Source: Microbispora triticiradicis (lineage in GTDB: Bacteria > Actinomycetota > Actinomycetes > Streptosporangiales > Streptosporangiaceae). Taken from it: 45,567 bases of DNA. Under the pieces are notes generated by a model, which was not told where the DNA came from, searched no databases, and saw only the letters and a program-made list of their open reading frames with translations. Location of the stretch: NCBI GenBank assembly GCA_003260025.2, contig QFZU02000096.1, positions 1 through 45,567 on the forward strand, in the 5' to 3' direction. Positions 26,979 through 35,710 of the stretch are shown here, one piece after another (position 1 is the first letter of the stretch; each line of letters starts with the position of its first letter). The position numbers and the translations under genes are program-made.

Positions 26979-29213
26979 ATGGAGAACGCGTCGTTCGGAG
27001 TCGCACTCCGGGATCTACGCAGGGAACGCGGCCTGTCGCTGGCGTCGCTCTCGGCGTTGACCCACTACAGCAAGGGCTACCTGAGCAGGATCGAGACGGG
27101 GGAACGCCCGCCGACGCCGCTGGTGGCCAGACGCTGTGACGAGGTGCTCCGGGCCGAGGGAGCCCTCGCCGGGCTGGTGCCGGCGCGCCGTCGGCACCAG
27201 GACGGCTTCCGGCGTCCGGCGCAGCTTCCGGCCGCTCCCCGCGCCTTCGCCGGCCGCGCGGCCGCCCTGGCCGAACTCGACGACGCCCGGCGGAGCCATC
27301 AGATGGTGGTCGTCTCCGGCCCGGCCGGCGTGGGCAAGACGGCGACGGCGCTGTACTGGTCCCACCGCGCCGCTCCCCGGTTTCCCGACGGGTGCCTATT
27401 CGCGGATCTGCGCGGCTTCGATCCGACCGGCGCTCCCGCCGAGCCCGCCGAGGTGCTCGCCCGCTTCCTCCGCGACCTCGGCTGCTCCCCCGCGTCCATA
27501 CCGGCCGGTCTGGAGCCGCGCGCGGCCCGGCTGCGCACCCTGCTGGACGGCAGGCGCGTCCTGATCGTCGTCGACAACGCGGCGACGTCCGACCAGGTGC
27601 GCCCGCTGATCCCGGGCTCGGCCGGATGCCGGCTGGTGGTGACCAGCCGCAGCCGGTTGTCCGGCCTGGTCGCCAGGGACGGCGCCGCACGCCTCGTGCT
27701 CGCGCCGCTGCCGGAGTACGAGGCGCTGACGCAGCTCGGGGAGGCCATCGGCGACCGTCGCGTCGCGGAGGAGCCCGAGGCCGCCGCGGAGATCGCCAGG
27801 AGGTGTGGTTATCTTCCGCTGGCGCTGCGCATCGCGGCCGAACGGGCGCAGGCACGGCCGTCGGTGCGGCTGGCGGCCCTCGCCACCGAGCTCGCGGTCA
27901 CCCGCGAGCGGTTGAACCTGCTGGCCACCACCGAGGACGAGGCGACCACGGTCCGCTCGGTGTTCTCCTGGTCCTACCGGGCGCTGCCGCCGGACGCCGC
28001 CCGCATGTTCCGGCTGCTCGGCCTGCACCGCGGCGCCGACCTCGGCGTTCCGGCGGCCGCCGCGCTGGCCGGGACCGGCCGCTCCCAGGCGCAGCGCCTG
28101 CTGGAGGCGCTGGCCGCCGTCCACCTGCTGGAGGAGGCCGCCTCCGGGCGGTACCGCTTCCACGACCTGGTCCGGTTGTACGCCGCCGAGTGCGCCGAGG
28201 CCGACGAGTCCGCGGAGGACCGGTCCGCGGCCGTACGCCGGCTGCTCGGGTGGTATCTGAACACCGCGGACGCCGCCGGCCGCCGGATCGATCCCCTGCG
28301 CCGCCGCGCGGAGGCCGGCCCTCCCGGCGAGCGGCCGAGCACGTTCGCCGGCTATGCCGAGGCGCTCGACTGGTTCGACGCCGAGCGCGCCAACCTGGCC
28401 GCGGTCGTTCGGCACGCCGCAGGGACGGGCCACACCGTCCTCGCCTGGCGGCTGGCCGACGCCGGGGGGAGCTACTTCGTCCTGCGCAAGCCGTGGGCCG
28501 AGTGGGTCTCGGCGTACCAGGCCGGTCTGACCGCCGCACGGGACGGCAAGGACGAGGTGGGCGAGGCCTGGATGCTGGACGGTCTCGCCGCGGTCCACCG
28601 TGACCTGGGCAGTCTCGACGAGGCGCTGGAGTGCTGCGAGCAGGCTCTCGTGATCTGGCGGCGCGTGGGCGACCGCGCGGCCGAGTGCGCCTCCCTGAAC
28701 GATCTCGGCGACATCTGCCGCACGTTCGGCCGCACGGCGACCGCGCTCGTCCGGTTGCGCGAGGCCCTCGCCCTGAGCCGTGAGATCGGCGGCTCGCGCG
28801 AGACGGCCACCGCGCTCGGCCGGATCGGCGAGACCTATCTGCGGATCGGCCAGATCGACCAGGCCCTCCGGTTCCTCTCCGACGCGCTCGCCGTGTTCAC
28901 CAAGCTCGGTGACCGGAACGGCGAGGCGCGCGTGCTCGACACCATGGGCGTGGCCTACCAGACCCTCCGATGCGGCGACCGCGCCGTCGATCTCCTGCGC
29001 GCCGCGCTCCAGGTACGCCGTGAGCTGGGCGACCGGCACGGCGCGGCGACCACGCTGCTCCACCTCGGCGAGGTCTACCGCGACGTCCGCGAGGAGGCCC
29101 CCGCCCGGGTGGCGCTCCGTGAGGCGCTCACGATCTGCGAGGAGTCGGACGACCCGCGCGTCGGCCGGTTGCGGGAACTGCTCGGCGACCGTCGCGGGGA
29201 CGCGCTGCCGTGA
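26979..29213 (+). CDS. XRE-type HTH / NB-ARC ATPase / TPR regulator (AfsR-like STAND protein)
   Basis: A 744-residue signal-transduction ATPase. Residues 8-60 are a Cro/C1-type HTH (LRDLRRERGLSLASLS, YLSRIETGERPP). An NB-ARC NTPase follows, with Walker A GPAGVGKT at about residue 113 and Walker B VLIVVDNA. The remainder is helical with several TPR units (about 540-730, e.g. GEAWMLDGLAAVHRDLGSLDEALE). It lacks the SARP/BTAD domain of true AfsR. Such proteins commonly act as cluster-situated regulators, and it faces the right-hand biosynthetic operon convergently. The ATG at 26979 was chosen because the HTH begins directly after it; an in-frame ATG at 26874 would add 35 atypical residues. Confidence 0.87.
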   Translation: MENASFGVALRDLRRERGLSLASLSALTHYSKGYLSRIETGERPPTPLVARRCDEVLRAEGALAGLVPARRRHQDGFRRPAQLPAAPRAFAGRAAALAELDDARRSHQMVVVSGPAGVGKTATALYWSHRAAPRFPDGCLFADLRGFDPTGAPAEPAEVLARFLRDLGCSPASIPAGLEPRAARLRTLLDGRRVLIVVDNAATSDQVRPLIPGSAGCRLVVTSRSRLSGLVARDGAARLVLAPLPEYEALTQLGEAIGDRRVAEEPEAAAEIARRCGYLPLALRIAAERAQARPSVRLAALATELAVTRERLNLLATTEDEATTVRSVFSWSYRALPPDAARMFRLLGLHRGADLGVPAAAALAGTGRSQAQRLLEALAAVHLLEEAASGRYRFHDLVRLYAAECAEADESAEDRSAAVRRLLGWYLNTADAAGRRIDPLRRRAEAGPPGERPSTFAGYAEALDWFDAERANLAAVVRHAAGTGHTVLAWRLADAGGSYFVLRKPWAEWVSAYQAGLTAARDGKDEVGEAWMLDGLAAVHRDLGSLDEALECCEQALVIWRRVGDRAAECASLNDLGDICRTFGRTATALVRLREALALSREIGGSRETATALGRIGETYLRIGQIDQALRFLSDALAVFTKLGDRNGEARVLDTMGVAYQTLRCGDRAVDLLRAALQVRRELGDRHGAATTLLHLGEVYRDVREEAPARVALREALTICEESDDPRVGRLRELLGDRRGDALP

Positions 29214-29240
29214 CGCCCGCCCCCGCATGAGGAGCCGTCC

Positions 29241-30008
29241 TCACGCGTGCCTTCTGGAGAAGAGGCGGGCGCCGAGCACCAGGCAGACCACGGCGGTGAC
29301 GACGGCGACCGCGGCGCCCGTCACGACGACCGAACCGGTGTAGTCGCCGTAGAGGGCGGTGCGCATGCCGTCCACGATGTACCGGAACGGCGTGAGCCGG
29401 GAGATGACGTCGAGCCACGCGGGCGCGAGCGTCATCGGGAGCAGGATCCCGGAGAGGAGCAGCAGCGGGATGGCCGCCACGTTCAGCAGGGGCGTGAACG
29501 ACTCCTCGTTGCGCACGAGCAGGCCGAGCCCGTGTGACAGGGCGGACAGCCCGACCGCGATGGCCGCGACGAAGAGGAACATCAGGAGCAGGCCGACCAG
29601 CGGCGCGCGCAGGCCGAACACGTACGCCACGGCGAGCAGGACCACCGTCTGGACGAGGAGGACCACGGTGTCCCGCATGACCCGGCCGGCGAGCAGGGCG
29701 AAACGGCTCACCGGAGTGACCCGCATCCGCTCGAACACGCCCGAGCGCAGGTCGGCGATGATGGACAGGCCGGCGAACAGGGGGCCGAACAGGCCGAGCT
29801 GGATCAGCAGGCCGGGCACGAAGAAACGCCACGCCGCCCCGGCCGGCAGCCCGTCGACCCCGGCCCCGGCCACGCTGACCAGCAGCGGGCCGAGGAAGGC
29901 CAGGTAGAGCGCCGGCTGGAACAGGCCGATGATCGGCCACGCCGGGGAGCGCAGCGACAGCCGCATCTGCCTGACGAAGATCAGCGAACTCTCGGATATG
30001 AGGGACAT
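29241..30008 (-). CDS. ABC-2 type transporter permease (DrrB-like)
   Basis: A 255-residue membrane permease with six hydrophobic helices of the ABC-2 family and the conserved segment LLLSGILLPMTLAPAWL followed by TPFRYIVDGMR near the end. The ATG has AGGAG 7 nt upstream. It follows the ATPase gene by 39 bp as the last gene of the operon. With that ATPase it forms a DrrAB-type exporter, probably for the polyketide product or for self-resistance. Confidence 0.93.
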   Translation of the reverse strand: MSLISESSLIFVRQMRLSLRSPAWPIIGLFQPALYLAFLGPLLVSVAGAGVDGLPAGAAWRFFVPGLLIQLGLFGPLFAGLSIIADLRSGVFERMRVTPVSRFALLAGRVMRDTVVLLVQTVVLLAVAYVFGLRAPLVGLLLMFLFVAAIAVGLSALSHGLGLLVRNEESFTPLLNVAAIPLLLLSGILLPMTLAPAWLDVISRLTPFRYIVDGMRTALYGDYTGSVVVTGAAVAVVTAVVCLVLGARLFSRRHA

Positions 30009-30047
30009 GCACGCTCCTCTAAGGTCGGGGCCGCCGCCGCGCCGGGA

Positions 30048-31004
30048 TCACGAGTGGTTCTCGTTCAGCGAGGATCCGGTCAGGGCGAGGAAGACGTCGT
30101 CCAGCGTCGGCCGGGCGATGTTGACGGATCGCAGGTCGAGGCCGGCCTGGTCCGCCGTGCGCATCAGCCAGACGAGCGCCTGCTCGCCGCCGCGCGCGGT
30201 CAGCCGTACGGTCTGCCCGGAGACGGCGATCTCGTCCAGGCCGGGACACTCGGCGAGCACCGCCTTCGCGTGGTCGGCGTCGCCGCCGAGGGTCAGGCTG
30301 ATCACGTCGCCGGAGATCCGGCGCTTGAGGGCGTCGGGGGTGCCCTCCGCGATGACCCGCCCGTGGTTCATCACCAGGATCCGGTCACAGAGGGAGTCGG
30401 CCTCGTCGAGGTAGTGCGTGGTGAGGAAGACCGTGGTGCCGTGTTCGTCGCGCAGGCGGCGGATGTGCGTCCACAGGTCGCTGCGACTCTGCGGGTCCAG
30501 GCCCACGGACGGCTCGTCCAGGAAGACCAGCGGCGGCTCGTGGACGAGTCCGAGGGCGATGTCGGTGCGCCGCCGCTGGCCGCCCGACAGCGTACGGATC
30601 GGCCGGTCCGCGAGGCCGGTGAGGTCGAGACGCTCGCACAGGTCGGCGGCCCGGCGTTCCGCGTCCTGTTTGCCGATCCCGTACAGCCGCGCCTGGAGGA
30701 TCAGTTCCTCGGCCACCCGGCAGTTGCCGTCGGTGCCGCCGGCCTGCGCCACGTAGCCGATGCGGCGGCGGACGCCGGCGGGGTCGGCGTCCACGTCGAC
30801 GCCGACGACGGTCGCCCGGCCCGAGGTGGGCTTGAGCATCGTGGTCAGGATGCGCAGGGTGGTGGTCTTCCCGGCGCCGTTCGGCCCCAGGAATCCGATG
30901 ATCTCGCCGGGACGGACCTCGAAGTCGACGCCCCGGACGGCCTCGACCGTCCTGCCGCCGACGGTGAACGTGCGGGTAAGCCCGGTGGCCTGGATGATGG
31001 GCAC
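30048..31004 (-). CDS. ABC transporter ATP-binding protein (DrrA-like)
   Basis: A 318-residue ATPase. Walker A GPNGAGKTT, Q-loop YVAQAGG, signature LSGGQRRR, Walker B VFLDEP and the switch His in LTTHYLDEA are all present. The C-terminal RPTLDDVFLALTG is characteristic of the DrrA drug-export group. The GTG at 31004 is preferred because AGGAG stands 5 nt before it. A GTG at 31025, overlapping the AcpS stop (GTGA), would add seven residues and is the alternative. It is part of the minus-strand biosynthetic operon. Confidence 0.93.
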   Translation of the reverse strand: MPIIQATGLTRTFTVGGRTVEAVRGVDFEVRPGEIIGFLGPNGAGKTTTLRILTTMLKPTSGRATVVGVDVDADPAGVRRRIGYVAQAGGTDGNCRVAEELILQARLYGIGKQDAERRAADLCERLDLTGLADRPIRTLSGGQRRRTDIALGLVHEPPLVFLDEPSVGLDPQSRSDLWTHIRRLRDEHGTTVFLTTHYLDEADSLCDRILVMNHGRVIAEGTPDALKRRISGDVISLTLGGDADHAKAVLAECPGLDEIAVSGQTVRLTARGGEQALVWLMRTADQAGLDLRSVNIARPTLDDVFLALTGSSLNENHS

Positions 31005-31021
31005 GGCCGCTCCTGATGTGC

Positions 31022-31393
31022 TCACGACCAGGCCGCCGCGACGGCGACGACCAGGTCACCCTTGTGTGTGATGGAGACGTCGACGCCGCGGACGCCGGCG
31101 GCGTCGGCGGCCGTGCGGGCGGCGCCCTCCAGCGTGACCTCGGGGGCTCCGGAGAAGGCGCGGGCGACCACGATCTCGCGGGGCGCGACGCCCTGGAAGA
31201 GCCCCATCCGGAACACCTTGAGCACGGCCTCCTTGGCGGCGAACCGGCCGGCCAGGAACTCCCTGCCGCGCTCCTCCGACAGGCCCTTGGCCGCCGCTAG
31301 TTCCGCCGGGGCGAACGCGTAGTCGTCGAACCAGCGGCGGGCGCGCAGCCGGTCCAGTTCGCCGATGGACATCAGGTCGACACCGACACGCAT
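31022..31393 (-). CDS. Holo-ACP synthase, AcpS-type phosphopantetheinyl transferase
   Basis: A 123-residue PPTase that transfers 4'-phosphopantetheine from CoA to a carrier-protein serine. Both signature blocks are intact: GVDLMSIGEL at the N-terminus (Mg-binding Asp) and GRFAAKEAVLKV in the middle; VSITHKGDLVVAVAA ends the fold. The ATG overlaps the acyl-CoA dehydrogenase stop (TGATG). A dedicated AcpS next to a discrete ACP and PKS genes suggests pathway-specific activation, perhaps of the small ACP encoded at 34069-34341. Confidence 0.93.
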   Translation of the reverse strand: MRVGVDLMSIGELDRLRARRWFDDYAFAPAELAAAKGLSEERGREFLAGRFAAKEAVLKVFRMGLFQGVAPREIVVARAFSGAPEVTLEGAARTAADAAGVRGVDVSITHKGDLVVAVAAAWS

Positions 31394-32622
31394 CAGACCA
31401 CCCCTTCGACCACACGTCCGGAACGGACGTCCCGGTCTCGCGATGTGAAATAGTCGTCCCGCAACAGCCCCTGGAAGACGCCGCGGCGGTGGATGTTGCC
31501 GGTGCCCTCCATGAACTCGAAGGCCCGCACGTCCCGGTACAGCTTGTCCAGCCGGGGATGCTCGACCAGCGACGCCGGGCCGAGCAGCCGGGCGGCCAGC
31601 AGGGTGGCGTCCTCGGCGAGGCGCGCGGCGCGCATCTTGACGCCGCTGACCCGGAACGTGTTGGGCGACCCGGCGTCGATCTCCGCCGCGACGTCGCGGA
31701 GGAGGCGGCGCAGCCGGTTCAGCCGGTCGATCGTGCCGTCGACCTCGGCGCGGTCCGCGCCGGCGAGCGCGGGCCGCTGTTCCAGCACGTAGTCGCAGGC
31801 CGCCCGGCCCACGCCCAGGGCGAACGCGGCGACGCTGGGCCGGAACCACAGCATGGCCTGCAGCGCTCCCTGCAGCCCGCGCCGGCTGCGCGGCCGGTGG
31901 CGGCCGAGCACCCGCTCGGGCGGGATGCGCATCCCGTCGAAGCGCAGCCGGCTGATCCGCGCGCCGCGCAACCCGATGATCGGGAGCGTCTCGGCGTGGA
32001 AGCCGGGGTCGCCGGTGTCCACCATGACGGCCTCGATGCCCCACGGTCCCGAGGCCCGGCGGCAGAACACCACACCCACCCGCGCGTGCGCGCCGTTGCC
32101 GATATACATCTTCTCGCCGCTCAGCACCCAGCCGTCGCCGGAGGGGTCGGCGTCCAGGCGGGCCGTGAGCTCGGTCGCCGCCGAGCCCTTCTCCGGTTCG
32201 GTCAGCGCGAAGAAGGCCCACGTGGGCCAGTCGGAGGTCCGGCCGAAGAACCAGTCCTGCTGCGCCTCGTCGGCCAGGGCCCGCAGGACCACCGTCGACA
32301 GGGCGGGCCCCGGGCTGGCCAGCGTCATGCCCGGATCGCCGTACGCGAGCCACTCCGCCGCGAGGATCCACTCGGCGCACGAGGCCTCCGCGGGCACGAA
32401 GGACGGCAGGAGGTCGTCGTGGCGGGCGAACCGCGCCGGGGTGAGCATGTGCTGCTGGAGCCGTACGGCGGGCAGGTGGAGGAACCGGTGGATGGCGTCG
32501 GGATCGGCGTCGAGCTCCGCGCCCGGTTCGCGCAGCTCCCGCGCGGCCTCCCGGAAGTACTGTTCGAGCGCCTCCATCCGCTCGCCGCGCGTGTCCAGGG
32601 CGTACGGCGCGGTCTCAGGCAT
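31393..32622 (-). CDS. Acyl-CoA dehydrogenase family protein
   Basis: A 409-residue flavoprotein of the acyl-CoA dehydrogenase fold. Middle-domain FAD-contact segments FALTEPEKGSAA and MYIGNG are present, and the C-terminal segment KLYRDVRAFEFMEGTGNIH carries a candidate catalytic Glu in EGT. In natural-product clusters such proteins often oxidise acyl groups bound to carrier proteins, as in prolyl-to-pyrrolyl conversion. Here it lies in an operon with a free ACP, so a carrier-bound amino-acyl substrate is plausible. The ATG at 32622 overlaps the end of the upstream gene by 8 bp. Confidence 0.9.
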   Translation of the reverse strand: MPETAPYALDTRGERMEALEQYFREAARELREPGAELDADPDAIHRFLHLPAVRLQQHMLTPARFARHDDLLPSFVPAEASCAEWILAAEWLAYGDPGMTLASPGPALSTVVLRALADEAQQDWFFGRTSDWPTWAFFALTEPEKGSAATELTARLDADPSGDGWVLSGEKMYIGNGAHARVGVVFCRRASGPWGIEAVMVDTGDPGFHAETLPIIGLRGARISRLRFDGMRIPPERVLGRHRPRSRRGLQGALQAMLWFRPSVAAFALGVGRAACDYVLEQRPALAGADRAEVDGTIDRLNRLRRLLRDVAAEIDAGSPNTFRVSGVKMRAARLAEDATLLAARLLGPASLVEHPRLDKLYRDVRAFEFMEGTGNIHRRGVFQGLLRDDYFTSRDRDVRSGRVVEGVV

Positions 32623-33211
32623 GGTGGTCCTCCGTCTCCGGCCGTACGCGGTGGTCCGGGCCGGGCTGGAGGTAGACGTTCCCCGCCACCTCGGCCAGGT
32701 AGAGGTCGGCGCCGGGTCCCTCGGCGAGCATGCCGTATCCGCCCAGGAGGCGGAGCAGGACCCGACCGGTGCTGGTCAGGCGCTGGTGGCGGGCCCAGCG
32801 GACGTCTCGGCCGGTCTCCTCCTCCGGTTCCGCCGCCTCCTCCTGCAACTCCATCGCGACGTCGGCCAGATCGGCCTGGAGCTGCGGCCGCGCCAGCAGG
32901 CTGGTGCCCTCGCTGACCCGTTCGCCCAGGCGGGTGATCGTGTGCGCCAGCGTCCGGCGGAGCACGGTGTGCTGCAGCGCGAGCAGGCCCTCGGCGAACC
33001 GGGCGGCCGTCGCGTCGTCGCGGGCGCTGCCGGCGGACGCGGGCACGCACGCGAGCCCGAAGCGGCTGAACCTGCCCGGCCCGGCCACGCCGAGCGCCTC
33101 CGCCGAGGCGAGGACGCATCCGGACGGCGAGGCGACGAACCCGCCGGACGTCACGTCGGCGTGCAGGGCGTCGAGCAGGGGCGGGTAGCTCCCGAGAACG
33201 GCTGTGGTCAT
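32615..33211 (-). CDS. Truncated acyl-CoA dehydrogenase-like protein (C-terminal helical domain only)
   Basis: A 198-residue protein matching only the C-terminal helical domain of acyl-CoA dehydrogenases: LRRTLAHTITRLGERVSEG, then RLLGGYGMLAEGPGADLYLAEVAGNVY. The N-terminal helical and beta domains that hold most FAD contacts are missing. It is not obviously a pseudogene: its start overlaps the previous stop (ATGA) and its end overlaps the next start. It may be a subunit of a heteromeric complex with the full-length dehydrogenase encoded next. Confidence 0.78.
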   Translation of the reverse strand: MTTAVLGSYPPLLDALHADVTSGGFVASPSGCVLASAEALGVAGPGRFSRFGLACVPASAGSARDDATAARFAEGLLALQHTVLRRTLAHTITRLGERVSEGTSLLARPQLQADLADVAMELQEEAAEPEEETGRDVRWARHQRLTSTGRVLLRLLGGYGMLAEGPGADLYLAEVAGNVYLQPGPDHRVRPETEDHHA

Positions 33212-34059
33212 CGGCGCTCTCCCCCAGTGGCGGCCTCGCGGCGGGTGAACGTGGCGACGTGGCTGATCCCGGTGCGCGGATCGGTGTCCCCGAGCACGAT
33301 CGTCCGGTAGGCGGCGCCCCATTCGGCGTGGTGCCTGGCGAACTCCAGCCAGACCCCGGTGCAGTAGGAGCCGGGCGGCGCCTGGTGGGCCTTCGGCCCG
33401 GCCGGGCCCGTCTCGGCGGCGTCGGCCCACGAACCGGTCACCACCAGCCGTTCCCCGGGGTCGGAGCCCTCCGGCAGCCCGGGCGGCTCGTCGAGCAGGG
33501 CGGCGAGATCCCGGTGCGGCCCCGCCGAGGCGAGCCCGGCCAGTTCCCAGCCGCCCGCGCCGCCGAGCACCAGCAGCACCGCCGAGTCCACCAGGTCGCC
33601 GTCCTGGACGAACGGCTCCGGGTAGGGATACGTCGTCTGCTCGACGACCAGCACGGCGGTGCTGTGGCAGCGGCCTGACCGCAGATAGGCGCCGGCGATC
33701 CGCAGTGCCGTGAACGGTGCGCCGAGCCCCTGCTCGGAGACCGCGAAACTCATGGACCGGCCACCGAGCACGTGACCGAGGTGCGCCGCCAGGGTCTTCT
33801 CCGGCGCGTGCGGGTCGGGCAGCGCGTACGCGACGATCAGCAGGTCCGGGCCGGGCAGCGGGCCGGGGGCCGCCCGCAGCACCCCCTCGGCGAGCTCCAG
33901 GAAGGTCGCGTTGCTCCCGCCCGCCGCGAACGACGTGTCGAAGCGCATCCCGTACGGGGCGAGCACACCCTCGTTGAACTCGGCGATGTCGGGTTCGAAG
34001 TGGCACGGACGGGTGGTGCGCGGCACGTAGGCGACCGCGGTCTCCAGTGACAGGGCCAT
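33208..34059 (-). CDS. Ketoacyl synthase III-like protein lacking the catalytic cysteine
   Basis: A 283-residue thiolase-fold protein, shorter than KASIII (about 320-350). The segment DLLIVAYALPDP and the nucleophile-elbow region SFAVSEQGLGAPFTALRIA align with KASIII, but the elbow has Ser-Glu-Gln (Gln110) and no cysteine. No HxxN/GNT pair is recognisable in the shortened C-terminal half. It is probably a non-catalytic partner, as PqsB is to PqsC or CLF to KS-alpha. The operon's complete KSIII (37103-38050) is the obvious partner. It lies 9 bp after the ACP gene and overlaps the following gene (ATGA). Confidence 0.72.
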   Translation of the reverse strand: MALSLETAVAYVPRTTRPCHFEPDIAEFNEGVLAPYGMRFDTSFAAGGSNATFLELAEGVLRAAPGPLPGPDLLIVAYALPDPHAPEKTLAAHLGHVLGGRSMSFAVSEQGLGAPFTALRIAGAYLRSGRCHSTAVLVVEQTTYPYPEPFVQDGDLVDSAVLLVLGGAGGWELAGLASAGPHRDLAALLDEPPGLPEGSDPGERLVVTGSWADAAETGPAGPKAHQAPPGSYCTGVWLEFARHHAEWGAAYRTIVLGDTDPRTGISHVATFTRREAATGGERR

Positions 34060-34068
34060 GACGGTGCG

Positions 34069-34341
34069 TCAGCCGGCGTTGCCGGTGGAGACCAGGTCCA
34101 CGAGCCCCTGGAGGTAGTCGACCAGGGTGCCGATGGTGCGGAAGCTGTCCATGTCGAGACCCTCGGGGTCGATCTCGACGACCATCGTGTCCTCCACGGC
34201 CATGAGCAGTTCGAGGATCGACGTGGAGTCGAGCTGAAGGTCGTCGAACAGCCGGGTGTCCTCCGTCACGTCGGGCACGTCCCGCTGGAGCACCTCGCCG
34301 ACGGCCCGGACGACCGCTGCCACTATCTCGGATCGGTTCAT
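34069..34341 (-). CDS. Discrete acyl carrier protein
   Basis: A 90-residue stand-alone ACP. The phosphopantetheine site is Ser39 in LQLDSTS, in the correct helix-2 context (TRLFDDLQLDSTSILELL). Acidic helix 2/3 residues are typical of type II ACPs. It is flanked by a PLP decarboxylase and ATP-grasp gene upstream and a KSIII-like gene downstream, the arrangement expected of the carrier on which an amino-acyl unit is loaded and decarboxylated, as BtrI in butirosin biosynthesis. The gap to the decarboxylase is 31 bp. Confidence 0.93.
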   Translation of the reverse strand: MNRSEIVAAVVRAVGEVLQRDVPDVTEDTRLFDDLQLDSTSILELLMAVEDTMVVEIDPEGLDMDSFRTIGTLVDYLQGLVDLVSTGNAG

Positions 34342-34372
34342 TGCCAGTCTTCCCTTCTCACTGTGGGACTGT

Positions 34373-35710
34373 TCACTGCGCGACAGGCTGGGCGACGGGC
34401 TGTGCGACTCGCTGTACGGCGGTCGGCTCCGCCGCGGACCCGGCGGCCGGGCCCGGCCGGTCTACGAGGACCTGCCTGCCCAGCAGGTCCTCGACGGTGT
34501 CGCGGTGCCGGACGAGATGCGCGGTGCCGCCGGAGACGAGGACCTCGGCCGGGTATCCGTGGCTGAGGAACAGCACCGGGGACGACGTGGGCCCGTAGGC
34601 GCCCGAGCGCTCGACCCCGATCAGGTCGCCGGGCCGCACCTCGGGCAGGGCCACCTTGCGGCCGAGCACATCGTCGGGGGTGCACAGCGGGCCGGTGATG
34701 GTGTACCGGCGGTCGGCGAGCTCCCCGGGGTGGTCGATCGACCGGATGGGGAAGTTGCGCTTGACGAAGCTGCCCACCCCGACGGCGGCCATGTGGTGGT
34801 TCATCCCGCCGTCGGTGACGACGAACCACTCCCCCTTCGACTGCTTCACGTACCTGGCCCGGACTACGTACGTGCCGGAGCGGCCCGCGAGGTAGCGGCC
34901 GAGTTCCATGATCACCCGGCAGTCCGGGTGCTCCGCGGCGAACTCCCCGACGACCGCGTTGACCCCGTCGGTCAGCCGGTCGAGGTCGAGGTCCTTCTCG
35001 TTCTCGAAGTACGCGATGCCGAGGCCTCCGCCGATGTCGACGGTCTCGAGCGGGAAGCCGAGCGTGGCGCTCAGCTCGCGCGCGGCGGCGAGGATGCCGG
35101 CGGTGTTCTGGACGACGCCGTCCTCGTCGAGGATGCGGGTGCCCATGTACGCGTGGATCCCGGTGACGCGCACGTTGCGCAGCGCGCGCAGCGCCGGCGC
35201 GCTCTCCAGCAGCAGCTCGTGGTCGATGCCGAACTGCCGGGGCTTGCCGCCCATCGACAGACGGGCCCCCTTGGTGGTGAACGCCGGGTTGACCCGCAGC
35301 AGGACACGGGTCCCGGGCCGGCCGAGCCGGTCGAGCGCGGCCAGTTCTTCGAGCGACTCGCAGACGACGGCCGCGATGCCGTCCTCCAGGCAGGCCCGGA
35401 GCTCGCCCTCGGACTTGCCCGGCCCGAGGAAGATGACGTCCTCCGGCGCCGCGCCGGCCCACCGCGCCGTCGCGAGCTCCGCCATCGAGGACACCTCGAG
35501 GCCGGCGCCGAGCGACCGCATGACGGAGCAGACGCTGACGTTCGGGTTGGCCTTGGCCGAGTAGAAGATGTCGACGGCGGGATGCAGGCGCCGCCGGAGC
35601 TCCGTGTAGGCGTCGGTCAGCACATCGGCGTCGTAGATGTACAGAGGGGTGCCGAACCGGTCGGCGAGATCGGCGACCGGAATGCCCTGCACGGCGTACG
35701 CGTCGGTCAT
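34373..35710 (-). CDS. PLP-dependent decarboxylase, fold type III (BtrK/VinO/DAP decarboxylase family)
   Basis: A 445-residue Orn/DAP/Arg-type decarboxylase. The PLP Schiff-base lysine is Lys53 in YSAKANPN. The phosphate-binding glycine loop (DIGGGLG), GPLCTPDD with the active-site Cys, and SGAYG are present. Relatives acting on carrier-bound substrates are BtrK (L-glutamyl-ACP) and VinO/FlvO (methylaspartyl- and aspartyl-ACP). An adjacent free ACP and ligase favour that role over free diaminopimelate, and no lysine gene is nearby. The tail ends in a short Pro-Val-Ala-Gln repeat. The start overlaps the ATP-grasp stop (ATGA), with GGGAGG upstream. Confidence 0.92.
   Translation of the reverse strand: MTDAYAVQGIPVADLADRFGTPLYIYDADVLTDAYTELRRRLHPAVDIFYSAKANPNVSVCSVMRSLGAGLEVSSMAELATARWAGAAPEDVIFLGPGKSEGELRACLEDGIAAVVCESLEELAALDRLGRPGTRVLLRVNPAFTTKGARLSMGGKPRQFGIDHELLLESAPALRALRNVRVTGIHAYMGTRILDEDGVVQNTAGILAAARELSATLGFPLETVDIGGGLGIAYFENEKDLDLDRLTDGVNAVVGEFAAEHPDCRVIMELGRYLAGRSGTYVVRARYVKQSKGEWFVVTDGGMNHHMAAVGVGSFVKRNFPIRSIDHPGELADRRYTITGPLCTPDDVLGRKVALPEVRPGDLIGVERSGAYGPTSSPVLFLSHGYPAEVLVSGGTAHLVRHRDTVEDLLGRQVLVDRPGPAAGSAAEPTAVQRVAQPVAQPVAQ

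Noticed and set aside
34373-35710. Lysine biosynthesis (LysA) function for the PLP decarboxylase
   Set aside because: No lysine or threonine pathway genes adjoin; it is overlapped with an ATP-grasp gene and next to a free ACP, the context of carrier-bound decarboxylases.
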